64,000 nt of DNA from Gallionellales bacterium GWA2_54_124 (GCA_001801025.1 MGWO01000001.1:16552-80551); one strand, 5' to 3'. Positions 44,991 to 53,610 are shown, counted from the first letter of the stretch. Notes: generated by a model from the letters alone, not told the origin. Translations and numbers: made by a program.

Positions 44991-45659
44991 ATGTTTGAAC
45001 CGCCATCAATACAAATCGCAGAATTACCCGGCCTCATGCGCAAAGCCGGCGTTCCCGAACGTCTGATTCCGCGCCTCGTACAGCTCGAAAGTGACAAGCG
45101 CGCGTTGAAAACCTGGCGCAAAGATCAGGGGCAACAGATTGATTCAAAGGAAAAAAGAGAAGCGGTTCAAGCAAAAAAAAACAAGCGCGCGGACAATTTT
45201 GCGTTTTGGTTATTTTTCCTCACGATCATCTTGGAAGATTCTAAAAAACAACAGGATTGTAGCGTGTGGATGCGCGAAAGTATTTTTAAAATGTGCGGCA
45301 GGTCAAAGCCTTACATTAATTTCACGCCTCACACATCCATCAATCTCGATCAAGCTGGCATCGAAAGAAACCTGTGCGGCATCGGGTTGCTCACATACCC
45401 AGCCGAACAAGTTGTTGAAGCCGCCAATAACGGTTGGCCGTTCAGCCGCCGTGAAGCAGTCGCACAGCAATTCAATTTGCCTATGCCGTCGCCGACCGGA
45501 CGCTACCCAATGAGTTCCGCATCCCAAATCATTGAAGAGTACGCAGAGAAGAAAAAGAAAGCACCAGCACCGGAAACAGCACCAGCTGCGGTAGATAAAG
45601 ATGAAGTAGAAGATTTTGAGTTCGATTTGCAGGGCAGTGTCGCATCACCAAGTTTTTAA
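44991..45659 (+). CDS. unknown cargo protein, 222 residues
   Basis: The ATG follows AGGAG with about 7 bases. The N-terminal 75 residues are charged and helical, with a basic run (KKNKRADNF), then one hydrophobic segment (FAFWLFFLTIIL). The C-terminal 50 residues are lysine-, alanine- and glutamate-rich and end in an acidic patch (EVEDFEFDL). No family is recognised. It begins the right-hand gene series of element 1, downstream of the relaxase. Confidence 0.6.
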   Translation: MFEPPSIQIAELPGLMRKAGVPERLIPRLVQLESDKRALKTWRKDQGQQIDSKEKREAVQAKKNKRADNFAFWLFFLTIILEDSKKQQDCSVWMRESIFKMCGRSKPYINFTPHTSINLDQAGIERNLCGIGLLTYPAEQVVEAANNGWPFSRREAVAQQFNLPMPSPTGRYPMSSASQIIEEYAEKKKKAPAPETAPAAVDKDEVEDFEFDLQGSVASPSF

Positions 45660-45685
45660 TTTTGAACAAGAAAGAGAGCATAAAA

Positions 45686-45934
45686 ATGGATCAAGATAAA
45701 TTCCACGAAGACAACTTTGACGCTGCAACTTGCGATGCGGAGGCACTAGCAGCGGCGATTATTTGCGCAACTAACCCGTTGCGCTTTGCGTACCTGTGTG
45801 GCGTGCAGAGCGCACGTCACAAGCATGGCATGAGTCAAGCAATGACAGAAGCGTATGAAGACGGCGAAGACTATTTCAAAATTGTTCGAACAGCTGCAAC
45901 GAACAATGGCAAACGCCAGCTCATAGTAATATAG
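45686..45934 (+). CDS. unknown small protein, 82 residues
   Basis: An acidic N-terminus (DKFHEDNFDAATCDAEAL) leads to a helical middle with an alanine/cysteine-containing stretch and a polar C-terminus. AAGAGAG precedes the start at 45686; an in-frame TTG is 24 bases upstream. No domain is recognised. Confidence 0.5.
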   Translation: MDQDKFHEDNFDAATCDAEALAAAIICATNPLRFAYLCGVQSARHKHGMSQAMTEAYEDGEDYFKIVRTAATNNGKRQLIVI

Positions 45935-45962
45935 TTTTTTAACAGAAAAAAGGAGTATTAAA

Positions 45963-46151
45963 ATGTGTAAATTCAATAGTATAGCTGGCGCAGCAACAGC
46001 GTCGAGGTCAGTCATTCGCAGCTTGCAAAAGCCCGGACAGCCAACCCCCGGAACCCCCGGTAGCGGCGGCGGGCAGGACGGCGTCGGGCAAGGACAAACC
46101 CAAACCCCTGCCGCGCCGAGCGATAACAGCTGGGGCGGACGCAAATACTAA
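45963..46151 (+). CDS. small glycine/proline-rich protein, 62 residues
   Basis: A strong AAGGAG site precedes the ATG by 7 bases. The second half is low complexity (GQPTPGTPGSGGGQDGVGQG). No signal peptide is obvious. Function unknown; the good ribosome site and its matching to neighbours are the main evidence. Confidence 0.5.
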   Translation: MCKFNSIAGAATASRSVIRSLQKPGQPTPGTPGSGGGQDGVGQGQTQTPAAPSDNSWGGRKY

Positions 46152-46178
46152 AGCGCGCATTTATATAAAGGAGTAATC

Positions 46179-46856
46179 ATGCTTACTTATCTTGATTCAT
46201 TTTTATCAGCAATCGCTTTCATTCTGACAGTATTGCTATCAATCGCAGGAAAAATCATTGCACTTTTGATTTTCCCCACGATTATTGTTTATCTGATATA
46301 TCGAGCAGTTAAACAAAAAAAGCCATCAGGACTCGAAATCATCAATCAAATCAATGATGCGCCGATACCGGAAAACTGGAAATTTGATGGATACAGAGAC
46401 CCCGACGGCGTCGCTTTTGATCCATTTTTACACCCCTCGCGCGAAATCTCGACAGCCTTTTTTCATGTCGAAAAGTGCTACATCGCGATGTGTTTAGAAA
46501 AAAAAGTCTCTTGCACGACATTTCATTTTGTAATCACGAATTTTAAACCGACAAAATCCAGCATGTCGCGCGCTACATTTAACGAGACGCACGAAGGCGG
46601 ACTGAGCTGCAGCTTGCCAATACCGAACGGCGGATATTTCAGGCAGTTGCACGCTCACGAGTCAACAAGTCAAGATTTAATACAAAAAATCAAAGATCTG
46701 CACGAATCTCGGACGCCAGCGGAAATTGACGGGAACGTGATTTGGTGGGATTTCGAAGATCCGAAACTGCGCGGACGCGGAAATTTTCACGGTTTCAATG
46801 ATAAGAAAAACAGCTGTCCAGCAATTTTTCTCACAGATGTTCAAGCCGCAGCATGA
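46179..46856 (+). CDS. unknown membrane-anchored protein, 225 residues
   Basis: Two hydrophobic helices near the N-terminus (about residues 5-24 and 26-45) are followed by a mainly soluble 180-residue domain with a tryptophan-rich end (IDGNVIWWDFEDP). AAGGAG lies 7 bases before the ATG. The stop falls just before the next gene. No family is recognised; a role at the cell envelope, such as exclusion or mating support, is a guess. Confidence 0.6.
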   Translation: MLTYLDSFLSAIAFILTVLLSIAGKIIALLIFPTIIVYLIYRAVKQKKPSGLEIINQINDAPIPENWKFDGYRDPDGVAFDPFLHPSREISTAFFHVEKCYIAMCLEKKVSCTTFHFVITNFKPTKSSMSRATFNETHEGGLSCSLPIPNGGYFRQLHAHESTSQDLIQKIKDLHESRTPAEIDGNVIWWDFEDPKLRGRGNFHGFNDKKNSCPAIFLTDVQAAA

Positions 46857-46872
46857 AGATGAAGGAGTAATC

Positions 46873-48075
46873 ATGAAAAACAACTACAAAAAATTGATTT
46901 GCATCGCGATTTTTGCGGCACTGCCAGGCGCGGCAAGTGCCGCTCCTGCTGAAGTGACCATGCTGTTCCCCGGCGCGCTCGGGCAGATCGTTGCTGCGGT
47001 TGCAACGCCAATAGTCAACGCCATTGGTATCTCACAGCAGGCTTTAATGTCTGCAACAATCGATTCGTCAGCAAAGATCGCAGACATCACGGAACAGCGC
47101 AACCTGGAGGCTTGGAAGAATCAAGCGAAATATGCAGCGCAACAGCATCAGCAGCCAGCGATTGACGGCTGTGGCGGACAGTCACAAGCCGCATTCTCTG
47201 GCTCGGTTGTCGATATGTCGCGGGCAATGTCGAGTGCGATGAAGGCGAGTCTCGCGACACACGCAAACAATGCGCCAGCTGAGTCAGAGCAAGCTTTTTT
47301 AGTCGCAGACACTCACCGACGTGACTATTGCGATAAAAATACAGACCCGAAACATTGCGCGGACTCCGCAAATCCGAATGGATCGGCAAACAGTACTGGT
47401 GAGCCAATGCCGGGAGCTGACGCCAAATCTGGCTCATTGTTTACGGGCGCAGGACAAGACGGACGCGTCGGCAACCTGACGTTCGATGCGCATCAAATGC
47501 TCGCGGCATCAAAATACATCGAAAACACAATCGACAACTCAAACAGCCCGCGCAAACTCACGCCTGCAGAACTCGACGCAAAGGACGGCAGCGGGAAAAA
47601 ATATGAAGGCTTGCGCACAGTCTACGAAGCGCGCATGTCACTTACGCGCGACACACTCGTAGACATTCTTGCTCAACGCAAGCCCATACCAGGATCTACG
47701 GCCATTCTGAAAGCCATTAAGGCGGGCGCACCTGTTGGTGGCGCTGACTTCATCACGCAACGCGAACGCTCGATTAAAAAGTGGTCGCCGAACGGTGACG
47801 TGTCGCCGCTTGAATTGCTGGACATAGAAATCGGTCGTCGCGTCGATAACACGAAATGGTACGAGGCGATCAACACGCAAGCTGACACTGCATCGCTGAT
47901 GCGCGAACAGACTTTCATGCTCGCGCTGATGCTCAAAATGCAATATCAGCAGCTGCGCCATGGCGACGTAACAGCATCACTTTCAGCAGTGCAATCAGCT
48001 GAAAACATCAAGGCGAACATGCTGCCAAAAATTAGCGTCGCAGAGCAAAACATGTTGCGTGGTATTTCCAGATAA
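46873..48075 (+). CDS. secreted/periplasmic protein of element 1, 400 residues, unknown
   Basis: The start at 46873 begins a clean signal peptide (KKLICIAIFAALPGAASAAPA, cleavage near residue 23) and has AAGGAG 7 bases upstream. The mature part is helical, with four or more cysteines (for example DGCGGQS, RDYCDKNTDPKHCAD). The layout is reminiscent of envelope proteins of conjugation systems, but I cannot assign it. It is the largest cargo gene and is followed by a terminator. Confidence 0.65.
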   Translation: MKNNYKKLICIAIFAALPGAASAAPAEVTMLFPGALGQIVAAVATPIVNAIGISQQALMSATIDSSAKIADITEQRNLEAWKNQAKYAAQQHQQPAIDGCGGQSQAAFSGSVVDMSRAMSSAMKASLATHANNAPAESEQAFLVADTHRRDYCDKNTDPKHCADSANPNGSANSTGEPMPGADAKSGSLFTGAGQDGRVGNLTFDAHQMLAASKYIENTIDNSNSPRKLTPAELDAKDGSGKKYEGLRTVYEARMSLTRDTLVDILAQRKPIPGSTAILKAIKAGAPVGGADFITQRERSIKKWSPNGDVSPLELLDIEIGRRVDNTKWYEAINTQADTASLMREQTFMLALMLKMQYQQLRHGDVTASLSAVQSAENIKANMLPKISVAEQNMLRGISR

Positions 48076-48085
48076 CCATAATAGC

Positions 48086-48115
48086 GGCCAGAGATAAAAA
48101 CTCTGGCCATTTTTT
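48086..48115 (+). terminator. rho-independent terminator after the cargo operon
   Basis: GGCCAGAG pairs with CTCTGGCC around a 7-base loop, followed by ATTTTTT. The next 200 bases are GC-rich and noncoding, with one further stem (CGCGGG/CCCGCG at 48132-48148). Confidence 0.85.
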
Positions 48116-48315
48116 ATGGATCGAACGGAGTCGCGGGGCAAGCCCGCGAAAAGCACCAGCGAAGTCGCTTACGTGACGAAAGGGCGGGTGAAACGGGGTG
48201 GCTCTCTCACCCCACGCTTCGCGCGGGTCCCCCCTCAGCCACGCCACCCCTTTGATAGCTCCTGTGTGTATCATTAGATAGCCGAACCAGTCAGCAAGAA
48301 GGAAAAGCTAGATTT

Positions 48316-48603
48316 TCACGCTGCCAATCGCTCAAGCGGTTTAATATTTGGGTTGGGCTGTTGTTCAGCTTGCCATAAATCCCATTGAGTTTGCATCCCA
48401 AGCCAAACGTCAGGCGATGTACTAAGCCACGCGGCGAGGCGTAGCGCCATGCCAGCAGTAACACCAGCTTTGCCGTTCAATACTTTGGATAGCGTGACGC
48501 GTGAAACTTGCAGCGATTTGGCTGCTTCTGTCACTGTCATGCCTTCTGGTAGCCATTCCCTTAAAACTTCGCCGGGGTGTGCCGGATTGTGCATTCTGCT
48601 CAT
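48316..48603 (-). CDS. higA: HigA-family antitoxin
   Basis: The 95-residue protein has the HigA pattern: NPAHPGEVLREWL at the start and an XRE helix-turn-helix (MTVTEAAKSLQVSRVTLSKVLNGKAGV). It would neutralise the toxin encoded just upstream and repress the pair's promoter. Toxin-first gene order is normal for higBA. Confidence 0.9.
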   Translation of the reverse strand: MSRMHNPAHPGEVLREWLPEGMTVTEAAKSLQVSRVTLSKVLNGKAGVTAGMALRLAAWLSTSPDVWLGMQTQWDLWQAEQQPNPNIKPLERLAA

Positions 48604-48615
48604 TTTAATGTTTCC

Positions 48616-48894
48616 TTAGTGATAATCTAGATAATCAACCAGTTCAGCATTGCCGTCAGTAATAGCAAAAGTCATTCGCCAGTTACCATTTACAGTTACG
48701 GCATAAAGCCCTGCAAGGTCTCCAGTTAACGGGTGCAGTCTCCAGCCTGGTGCACTCATATCTTCAGGGCGTTTTGCGTTGTCCAAAGTAGTCAGCATTA
48801 TGCGCAGCTTCACGGCGTGGTGCGGCTGTATGCCTGCTTTACTGCCTGTGCGAAAAAAGGTTTCAAGCCCTTTATGTCGAAAGGTTTTTATCAT
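48616..48894 (-). CDS. higB: HigB-family (RelE superfamily) toxin
   Basis: The 92-residue protein has the HigB/RelE layout, starting MIKTFRHKGLETFF and with the conserved WRLHPLTGDLAGLYAVTVNGNWRMTF core. Such toxins cut mRNA on the ribosome. It leads the two-gene unit, 12 bases before higA. The pair probably stabilises the element. Confidence 0.9.
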   Translation of the reverse strand: MIKTFRHKGLETFFRTGSKAGIQPHHAVKLRIMLTTLDNAKRPEDMSAPGWRLHPLTGDLAGLYAVTVNGNWRMTFAITDGNAELVDYLDYH

Positions 48895-48933
48895 GGTAAT
48901 TATTGTAAGCTGTTAATTAACACTTATCAATGT

Positions 48934-49995
48934 CTAGATTAATTTTTTTGCCAGCTTTAGCGTATCCAAATGCGTGTACCTTTTTACCATTTCAGCATTG
49001 CTATGACCAGTAATGCTCTGAACTTCTAGCAACGACAAGCCCGCCTCAACCATCCTGCTTGTGGCCTCATGTCGCAGATCGTGAAATGTTAGATCAACAA
49101 TCCCCGCATCATCACACGCCGCAGCGAACGACCGAATCAAACCATCCTGAGTTACTTTGAATACTTTGCCGCCAGCAATGGGGCGGGGGAGTGCTGACAG
49201 AAGTGCAAGTGCGCTGTCTCCCAGTGGAATGATTCTATCTTTCCCGTTTTTTGTATCAAGGAGCTTTGCCGACCTTTGAGCTAGATTAACATTCTCCCAG
49301 CACAATCCGGGGGATGCGGGGCGTGTGCTGGTGCTGTCTTTACCTATTATTTCCGACTGCCTTGCCGCCGTGGCAATAGCTAAACGGACGACTAATGGAA
49401 TATCTGCATTTCGGCATCGCTTATCAAGTGAGGCAAGCAATCTTGTCTCTTCGTCGCCGACAAGCCGCCTCACGCGTTCTGATGACTTACCTGGTCGTGC
49501 ATCCTGATCTATTTCGCGCACTGGGTTTGTGCGGCAGTAGTTCCACCGCTTAGATTTTGCGGCTTCAAAAACGCCAGACAAAAGCATAACTTCAAGCCTT
49601 ATAGTGGCATCGCTTACATTGTGTTCTGGGTTGCGTTGGCTCTTGTCTTTTCTGCGCTGATATATATAGTCTTCAATATCATCAACCGTGATCTGCGAGA
49701 CGGCCTTTTTCGCTAACGGGTGTAGCTTCAATTTGTTGATTCTGACAAGTTCCTGCTTTTCGCCTTTCTTGCCTGCACTGCGTTCCTCTGCGTATTTCGT
49801 CAGGCATTTTTCAAGCGTTATCACTTCGACAGCTTTGCGCTGGATGAACTCGCCTCTCATCATTTCAGATTCGGTAATCGTCACCCATTGCTCAGCCATA
49901 CGGCGATTTGGAAAAGTCTTACTCGTTGCCGGATGTCCTTTTAAGCGAATTTGCGCTTGAAATTGACCATCACCACGAACCCTGATTGTCGCCAT
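48934..49995 (-). CDS. tyrosine integrase of element 1
   Basis: The 353-residue recombinase has an N-terminal arm-binding region (residues 1-55), a SAM-like core-binding domain (about 60-160) and the catalytic domain. The active residues are visible: R212 (TAARQSE), the K in NGKDRI, H305-x-x-R308, H331 (GHSN) and Y340 (RYTHL). A serine/threonine/proline stretch (219-230) is inserted after the first catalytic segment. It lies 90 bases inside the right att copy, transcribed away from it. Confidence 0.92.
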   Translation of the reverse strand: MATIRVRGDGQFQAQIRLKGHPATSKTFPNRRMAEQWVTITESEMMRGEFIQRKAVEVITLEKCLTKYAEERSAGKKGEKQELVRINKLKLHPLAKKAVSQITVDDIEDYIYQRRKDKSQRNPEHNVSDATIRLEVMLLSGVFEAAKSKRWNYCRTNPVREIDQDARPGKSSERVRRLVGDEETRLLASLDKRCRNADIPLVVRLAIATAARQSEIIGKDSTSTRPASPGLCWENVNLAQRSAKLLDTKNGKDRIIPLGDSALALLSALPRPIAGGKVFKVTQDGLIRSFAAACDDAGIVDLTFHDLRHEATSRMVEAGLSLLEVQSITGHSNAEMVKRYTHLDTLKLAKKLI

Positions 49996-50018
49996 AATTT
50001 ACCCCTGATTTACACGTC

Positions 50019-50038
50019 ACTGTGACAAGAGTGTGACA
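50019..50038 (+). repeat. sub-terminal direct repeat, right copy (integrase arm-site candidate)
   Basis: Same 20 bases and orientation as 38962-38981. It lies between the integrase start and the att copy. Confidence 0.6.
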
Positions 50039-50085
50039 TAAACTAATATTAAAGTCTATAAAGCTTGTAAATAAAGGGATAGTTG

Positions 50086-50147
50086 ACGGACTTAAAATCC
50101 GTCGCCTTGAAAAGGGCGTACCGGTTCGATTCCGGTTCTGGGCACCA
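50086..50147 (+). repeat. middle att copy: attR of element 1 / attL of element 2
   Basis: 62 bases identical to the 3' part of tRNA-Leu, including CCA. It is not a functional tRNA, as the 5' half is absent. It is the junction between the two elements. Confidence 0.92.
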
Positions 50148-50246
50148 GTTTAATAATATATTCTTGTTATTAATCAATTAGATACATCATTTTGCTAGTC
50201 TCTCATGGGTTACTTTTCGTAAACTCTTTGGGATACCAGTGCTAAA

Positions 50247-51626
50247 ATGACTCTGTATAAAATCACTTCCCTTCTATCCGTGAAAATCAAATACTCTGCA
50301 ATTCGGGGCGGTACGTTTTACTACTACCGGAAAGTGCCTGTTGCCTTTCAGGATGCTGAAGGGGCATACGTTAGGCAGAGTACCGGAACATCTGACCCCC
50401 TCAAGGCCGCCCCCATTATCAAAGCATTGAACAGTGAAGCCGAAGCCCGTTGGACAGGAAAAACCAAGGCGCTGGACAATGAGCCACTACAGGCTAAAGG
50501 TATTCGCTTACTCGCTCAGTACGGCCTCGCACCCAATGGAGACCACGACGATCACGCCTTGGATCATTTCATTGAATCAGTTGTAACTCCGCACAGAGAG
50601 AGGTACGCCGATGAAGGCGAAGACATCAAAGAGAAATATGACAGGTTCGACACCTACACCCGTGAAGGATTAAGCCCTATCGAGGCGGCAGCCGTGAAGT
50701 TGCTTAACAATCCGCCCGTGTTACTACTCAGTGATGCGGTGAAGATTTTCTTAGAATACCATCAGAAGACAGGCGCGGACTTTGCCGATGATACCAACCG
50801 CAATTGGAATACACTCATAGACCTGTTGGGAGATAAGCCCTTCATGGAAGTGAATAGAGATGATGCGAACAGGTACGTGCAAACGCGGCTGGCACTGGGA
50901 CTGAAGACAGGAACAATCAGGCGACAGCTAAATTCAATCACCGCCATATTCAACAAGGTAATCACCGAGAAGGAACTCCACAAGGCCAACCCATTCAAGA
51001 GGCTAACAATCTCAGCAGAAGGGGAAGATGCCGAAGGTGGTACACCGTTCACCACAGCAGACCTAACCAAAGTGCAAGCAGCGTGCAGGGCCATTGATGA
51101 TGATGTCCGTCGGCTAATCGCCCTACAGTCAGACTTAGGTTGTCGCATAGCTGAATCCGCTGGCCTTGCTCTGAGCGATCTGGTACTGGATGCAGACATC
51201 CCCCATGTGATTATCCAGATTCACCCGTGGCGGAGCCTGAAGGTAGGCAAGAAGAACGAGCGAACCATCCCCCTTGTGGGTGCGTCCCTTTGGGCTGCTC
51301 AGAGAATCAGAGCGAACGCCACCGAGGGGCAGACGATGGCATTCCCGCGTTACTGCTCAGAGGATGGGTGTGCAGCAACAGCAGCATCCGCAACAGTCAA
51401 TAAATGGCTAAGGAGTGTCAAGCTGGGGTTGTCTCAGCGGATACATGGGAGCCATGACTTTAGGCACTCAATGAAAGACCGCTTGCGCGATGTCTTATGC
51501 CCAGAAACCCTGAGCCGGAATATCGGCGGATGGAAAGTTGAAGGCGAGGCAGAGGGATACGGCAAGGGCTATACACTGGCACGCATGAAGGAACAGCTTG
51601 ATAAGGTGGTACTCCCAGCCGCCTAA
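50247..51626 (+). CDS. tyrosine integrase of element 2
   Basis: The 459-residue recombinase has a beta-rich N-terminal domain (FYYYRKVPVAFQ, like the DUF6538 part of phage integrases), a helical core-binding domain and the catalytic domain. The active residues are R in LGCRIAES (about 297), K in VGKKNERTIPL, H403-x-x-R406 (SHDFRHS), a tryptophan in place of the second histidine (GGWKVEG), and Y442 or Y438. It is related to integrases of temperate T7-like podoviruses more than to that of element 1. It starts 100 bases inside the left junction. Confidence 0.9.
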   Translation: MTLYKITSLLSVKIKYSAIRGGTFYYYRKVPVAFQDAEGAYVRQSTGTSDPLKAAPIIKALNSEAEARWTGKTKALDNEPLQAKGIRLLAQYGLAPNGDHDDHALDHFIESVVTPHRERYADEGEDIKEKYDRFDTYTREGLSPIEAAAVKLLNNPPVLLLSDAVKIFLEYHQKTGADFADDTNRNWNTLIDLLGDKPFMEVNRDDANRYVQTRLALGLKTGTIRRQLNSITAIFNKVITEKELHKANPFKRLTISAEGEDAEGGTPFTTADLTKVQAACRAIDDDVRRLIALQSDLGCRIAESAGLALSDLVLDADIPHVIIQIHPWRSLKVGKKNERTIPLVGASLWAAQRIRANATEGQTMAFPRYCSEDGCAATAASATVNKWLRSVKLGLSQRIHGSHDFRHSMKDRLRDVLCPETLSRNIGGWKVEGEAEGYGKGYTLARMKEQLDKVVLPAA

Positions 51627-51651
51627 CGGCGTAACCACTTCTAGTATCCGC

Positions 51652-52176
51652 GTGGTAAACATAGAGGATGCCCCGTGGTTCGTGGCTAAGGATGTGTGTG
51701 AGGCTTTATGTTTATCTAAACATCATGGCGGATACAGTAAGCACCTGACCCGCTTCGACTCATCCGAGAAGATGAGCTTAAAGAAGTACGGGGCTGATAT
51801 GAGAACCCCCAGCGTAACGGGGGTGTCTCTATTCGATTCCTTAACGGCTGCTCATGTCGCCCTGATTAGTGAATCCGCCCTCTACAAGTTGGTACTCAGA
51901 AGTGACAAGCCAAACTCCCTCCCGTTCCAAGATTGGGTCACTAAGGTTGTCCTCCCAGCGATTCGCAAGGATGGCGGGTATGTTCTGGGGGAAGAGAAGG
52001 TGGTCACGGGGGAGATGAGTGAGGACGAGTTGGTTCTGAAGGTCATGCAGATGCAGGTGGTTGGTTTATATTTGCCGCAAATTTCTCAGGGGTCTCCTCT
52101 CAGTCTACCGCTTGAACATACCCCCGTGTGCCCCTTCCGTATGCCTATGGTGGGGCGGGGGAGTTCGCGCGGATAA
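51652..52176 (+). CDS. Bro-N domain protein, possibly damaged at both ends
   Basis: Residues from VNIEDAPWFVAKDVCEALCL to FQDWVTKVVLPAIRKDGGYV form a complete Bro-N domain, the DNA-binding part of phage antirepressors. The first in-frame start with any support is the GTG at 51652, already inside the domain; the open frame reaches back into the integrase 3' end through a TTG. After residue 140 the sequence turns into proline/serine-rich text without family likeness, so the C-terminal half seems replaced. Confidence 0.6.
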   Translation: MVNIEDAPWFVAKDVCEALCLSKHHGGYSKHLTRFDSSEKMSLKKYGADMRTPSVTGVSLFDSLTAAHVALISESALYKLVLRSDKPNSLPFQDWVTKVVLPAIRKDGGYVLGEEKVVTGEMSEDELVLKVMQMQVVGLYLPQISQGSPLSLPLEHTPVCPFRMPMVGRGSSRG

Positions 52177-52315
52177 CCTTGTGTGATTCTTCGGGAGCTT
52201 TGGAGTGCTGAGGGGCGTGCTGGACTACCTCCATTCTCAATTGTCGGGGTGTTATCAAGTGTCAAAGAGTCTCACTATTGATAACTAAGTGATTGATTTC
52301 AATGTAAATTAATGC

Positions 52316-52344
52316 TTGCACACCCTATCCATATCCGATACAGT
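52316..52344 (+). promoter_or_regulatory. candidate promoter within element 2
   Basis: TTGCAC at 52316-52321 and TACAGT at 52339-52344 are 17 bases apart, upstream of the next gene. The match is moderate. Confidence 0.35.
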
Positions 52345-52378
52345 GCGCCCCCTTTCAATCACAACGGAGCGCAGGAAC

Positions 52379-52654
52379 ATGACACAGACACACATCGCAG
52401 CACTCGAATCAGCACAGCACATTGAGGACTACCAACGGGTAGATGTTGAAGCGATCCTAGCCGCAAGGGTGCGTGAGTTCCTTGAGGACTTCGACACGAT
52501 CAAGACTTATTGCATCACTAAGGTAAACCCGAAGGAAGATGACCGGACAGGCTCTACGCTGAAGGAGGGGATTGATGAAGTGCTGGAGAGCTTCGGGGGG
52601 CTTGCACACTTCGCTGGGGCGATCCGCTCAGGTGAGGTACATAGCTGGCAGTAA
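52379..52654 (+). CDS. unknown small protein, 91 residues
   Basis: The ATG at 52379 follows an AGGA site by three bases and GGAG by 9. The product is helical with a central acidic patch and a C-terminal segment LESFGGLAHFAGAIRSGEVHSW. No family is recognised. It ends just before a terminator shared in form with the resolvase gene. Confidence 0.55.
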   Translation: MTQTHIAALESAQHIEDYQRVDVEAILAARVREFLEDFDTIKTYCITKVNPKEDDRTGSTLKEGIDEVLESFGGLAHFAGAIRSGEVHSWQ

Positions 52655-52686
52655 GGCAGCGCCAGCATCATTGAGTAATCCACAAG

Positions 52687-52707
52687 GCCGCCATTGAGCG
52701 GCTTTTT
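52687..52707 (+). terminator. terminator, copy A
   Basis: GCCGC-CATTGA-GCGGC followed by TTTTTG. Copy B at 53590 is almost identical beyond the stem. The 280 bases after it (to 52984) hold the resolvase promoter and no gene. Confidence 0.8.
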
Positions 52708-52920
52708 GTTTGCCTGTAGATGTACCAATGCACCGCAACAGGACAGCACGCAGCCCCATAGAACCCTCAGGAAGTCATACAGCGCACCGCTGCAATCCAT
52801 TGACACTATCACTAGGCGACCTAACGCAAGCCCCTTGCTGACACTCTATTGCTGTACCGTTTAACCATCGTTTACAGGTACGAAAGTGAATACAGCAGAA
52901 GTGTATTCTTTAACGGTGTA

Positions 52921-52949
52921 TTGACAAGCTTTCACTGTACCGAGATAAT
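52921..52949 (+). promoter_or_regulatory. strong sigma-70 promoter of the resolvase gene
   Basis: A perfect TTGACA (52921-52926) and GATAAT (52944-52949) are 17 bases apart. A partly symmetrical GGTAC...AGTGAA element overlaps it (52877-52940), a possible operator for the resolvase. Confidence 0.7.
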
Positions 52950-52984
52950 GCACCCCTATTATTCAACACCACAGGGGATTCAGC

Positions 52985-53554
52985 ATGGCAACCTTCGCAT
53001 ACCTTCGGGTTAGCACACAGGATCAGACCACAGAGCAGCAACTCGCTGCCATTGAACAGGCTGGATATAAGGTGGGTGATAGACTGATTTACATTGAGCG
53101 CGGTGTATCGGGGAAGATTCCAGCTATGCAGCGCGACCAGTTCAAACAACTAAGCACTCAGATTGCCCACGGGGATTCCTTAGTGGTAGCTAAGCTGGAT
53201 AGATTGGGGCGTGATACGCGGGATGTCATCGCCACCATTGAGACTCTGATTGACCGTGGAATAACTGTAGTGGTGTTGAATATGGGCAAGCTGGATAATA
53301 CGCCGACCTCCCGCCTAACTCTGACCATGCTGGCGGCGATCAGCCAATTTGAACGGGAGCTAATCGGCGAGCGTACCAAGGAGGCTTTAGCGATCAAGAA
53401 GGCCAACGGTGTGCAGTTGGGCAGGCCTATGAAGATCAACGATGCAGACCTCAAGGCTAAAGCTGTGGAGTTGTTCGCCGCTGGCGGTAGCTGGAGAAAG
53501 ACAGCAGCCGCACTAAACATCTCACTGTCCACCCTGCAACGATTGATGAAATAG
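52985..53554 (+). CDS. serine recombinase (resolvase/invertase family)
   Basis: The 189-residue protein has the serine recombinase catalytic domain: S10 in YLRVSTQDQ, the VVAKLDRLGRD arginine motif, and SQFERELIGERT. It ends in a Hin-like helix-turn-helix (GGSWRKTAAALNISLSTLQRL). It may resolve multimers or invert a segment of the element; the target site is not evident. GGGGATT precedes the ATG. Confidence 0.93.
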   Translation: MATFAYLRVSTQDQTTEQQLAAIEQAGYKVGDRLIYIERGVSGKIPAMQRDQFKQLSTQIAHGDSLVVAKLDRLGRDTRDVIATIETLIDRGITVVVLNMGKLDNTPTSRLTLTMLAAISQFERELIGERTKEALAIKKANGVQLGRPMKINDADLKAKAVELFAAGGSWRKTAAALNISLSTLQRLMK

Positions 53555-53589
53555 TACCCAGTCAGCACCGACCATGAGGAATACATGAG

Positions 53590-53610
53590 GCCGCCATTGC
53601 GCGGCTTTTT
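53590..53610 (+). terminator. terminator, copy B
   Basis: GCCGC-CATTGC-GCGGC then TTTTTG, with the flanks AGGCCGCCATTG and TTTTTGTTTG shared with copy A. It ends the resolvase transcript. Confidence 0.8.

Larger units (their letters stand above)
38871..50147. mobile_element. element 1: integrative mobilizable element in tRNA-Leu
   Basis: About 11.3 kb bounded by the 62-bp direct repeats. It carries an AlpA-like regulator, a P4-type SF3 helicase, a noncoding hairpin region (candidate oriT), MobC and a MOBP relaxase, six cargo genes of unknown role, a HigBA toxin-antitoxin pair, and a tyrosine integrase pointing inward from the right end. It has no type IV secretion or coupling-protein gene set, so it would need a helper to transfer. 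The first 434 bases (38871-39304) hold no gene apart from the arm repeat. Confidence 0.88.

Noticed and set aside
50086..50147. Second tRNA-Leu gene
   Set aside because: Only the 3' 62 bases are present; the acceptor 5' strand and D-arm are missing.
38871..50147. Complete conjugative element (ICE)
   Set aside because: No VirB/VirD4 or coupling-protein genes are seen, only mobilization genes.
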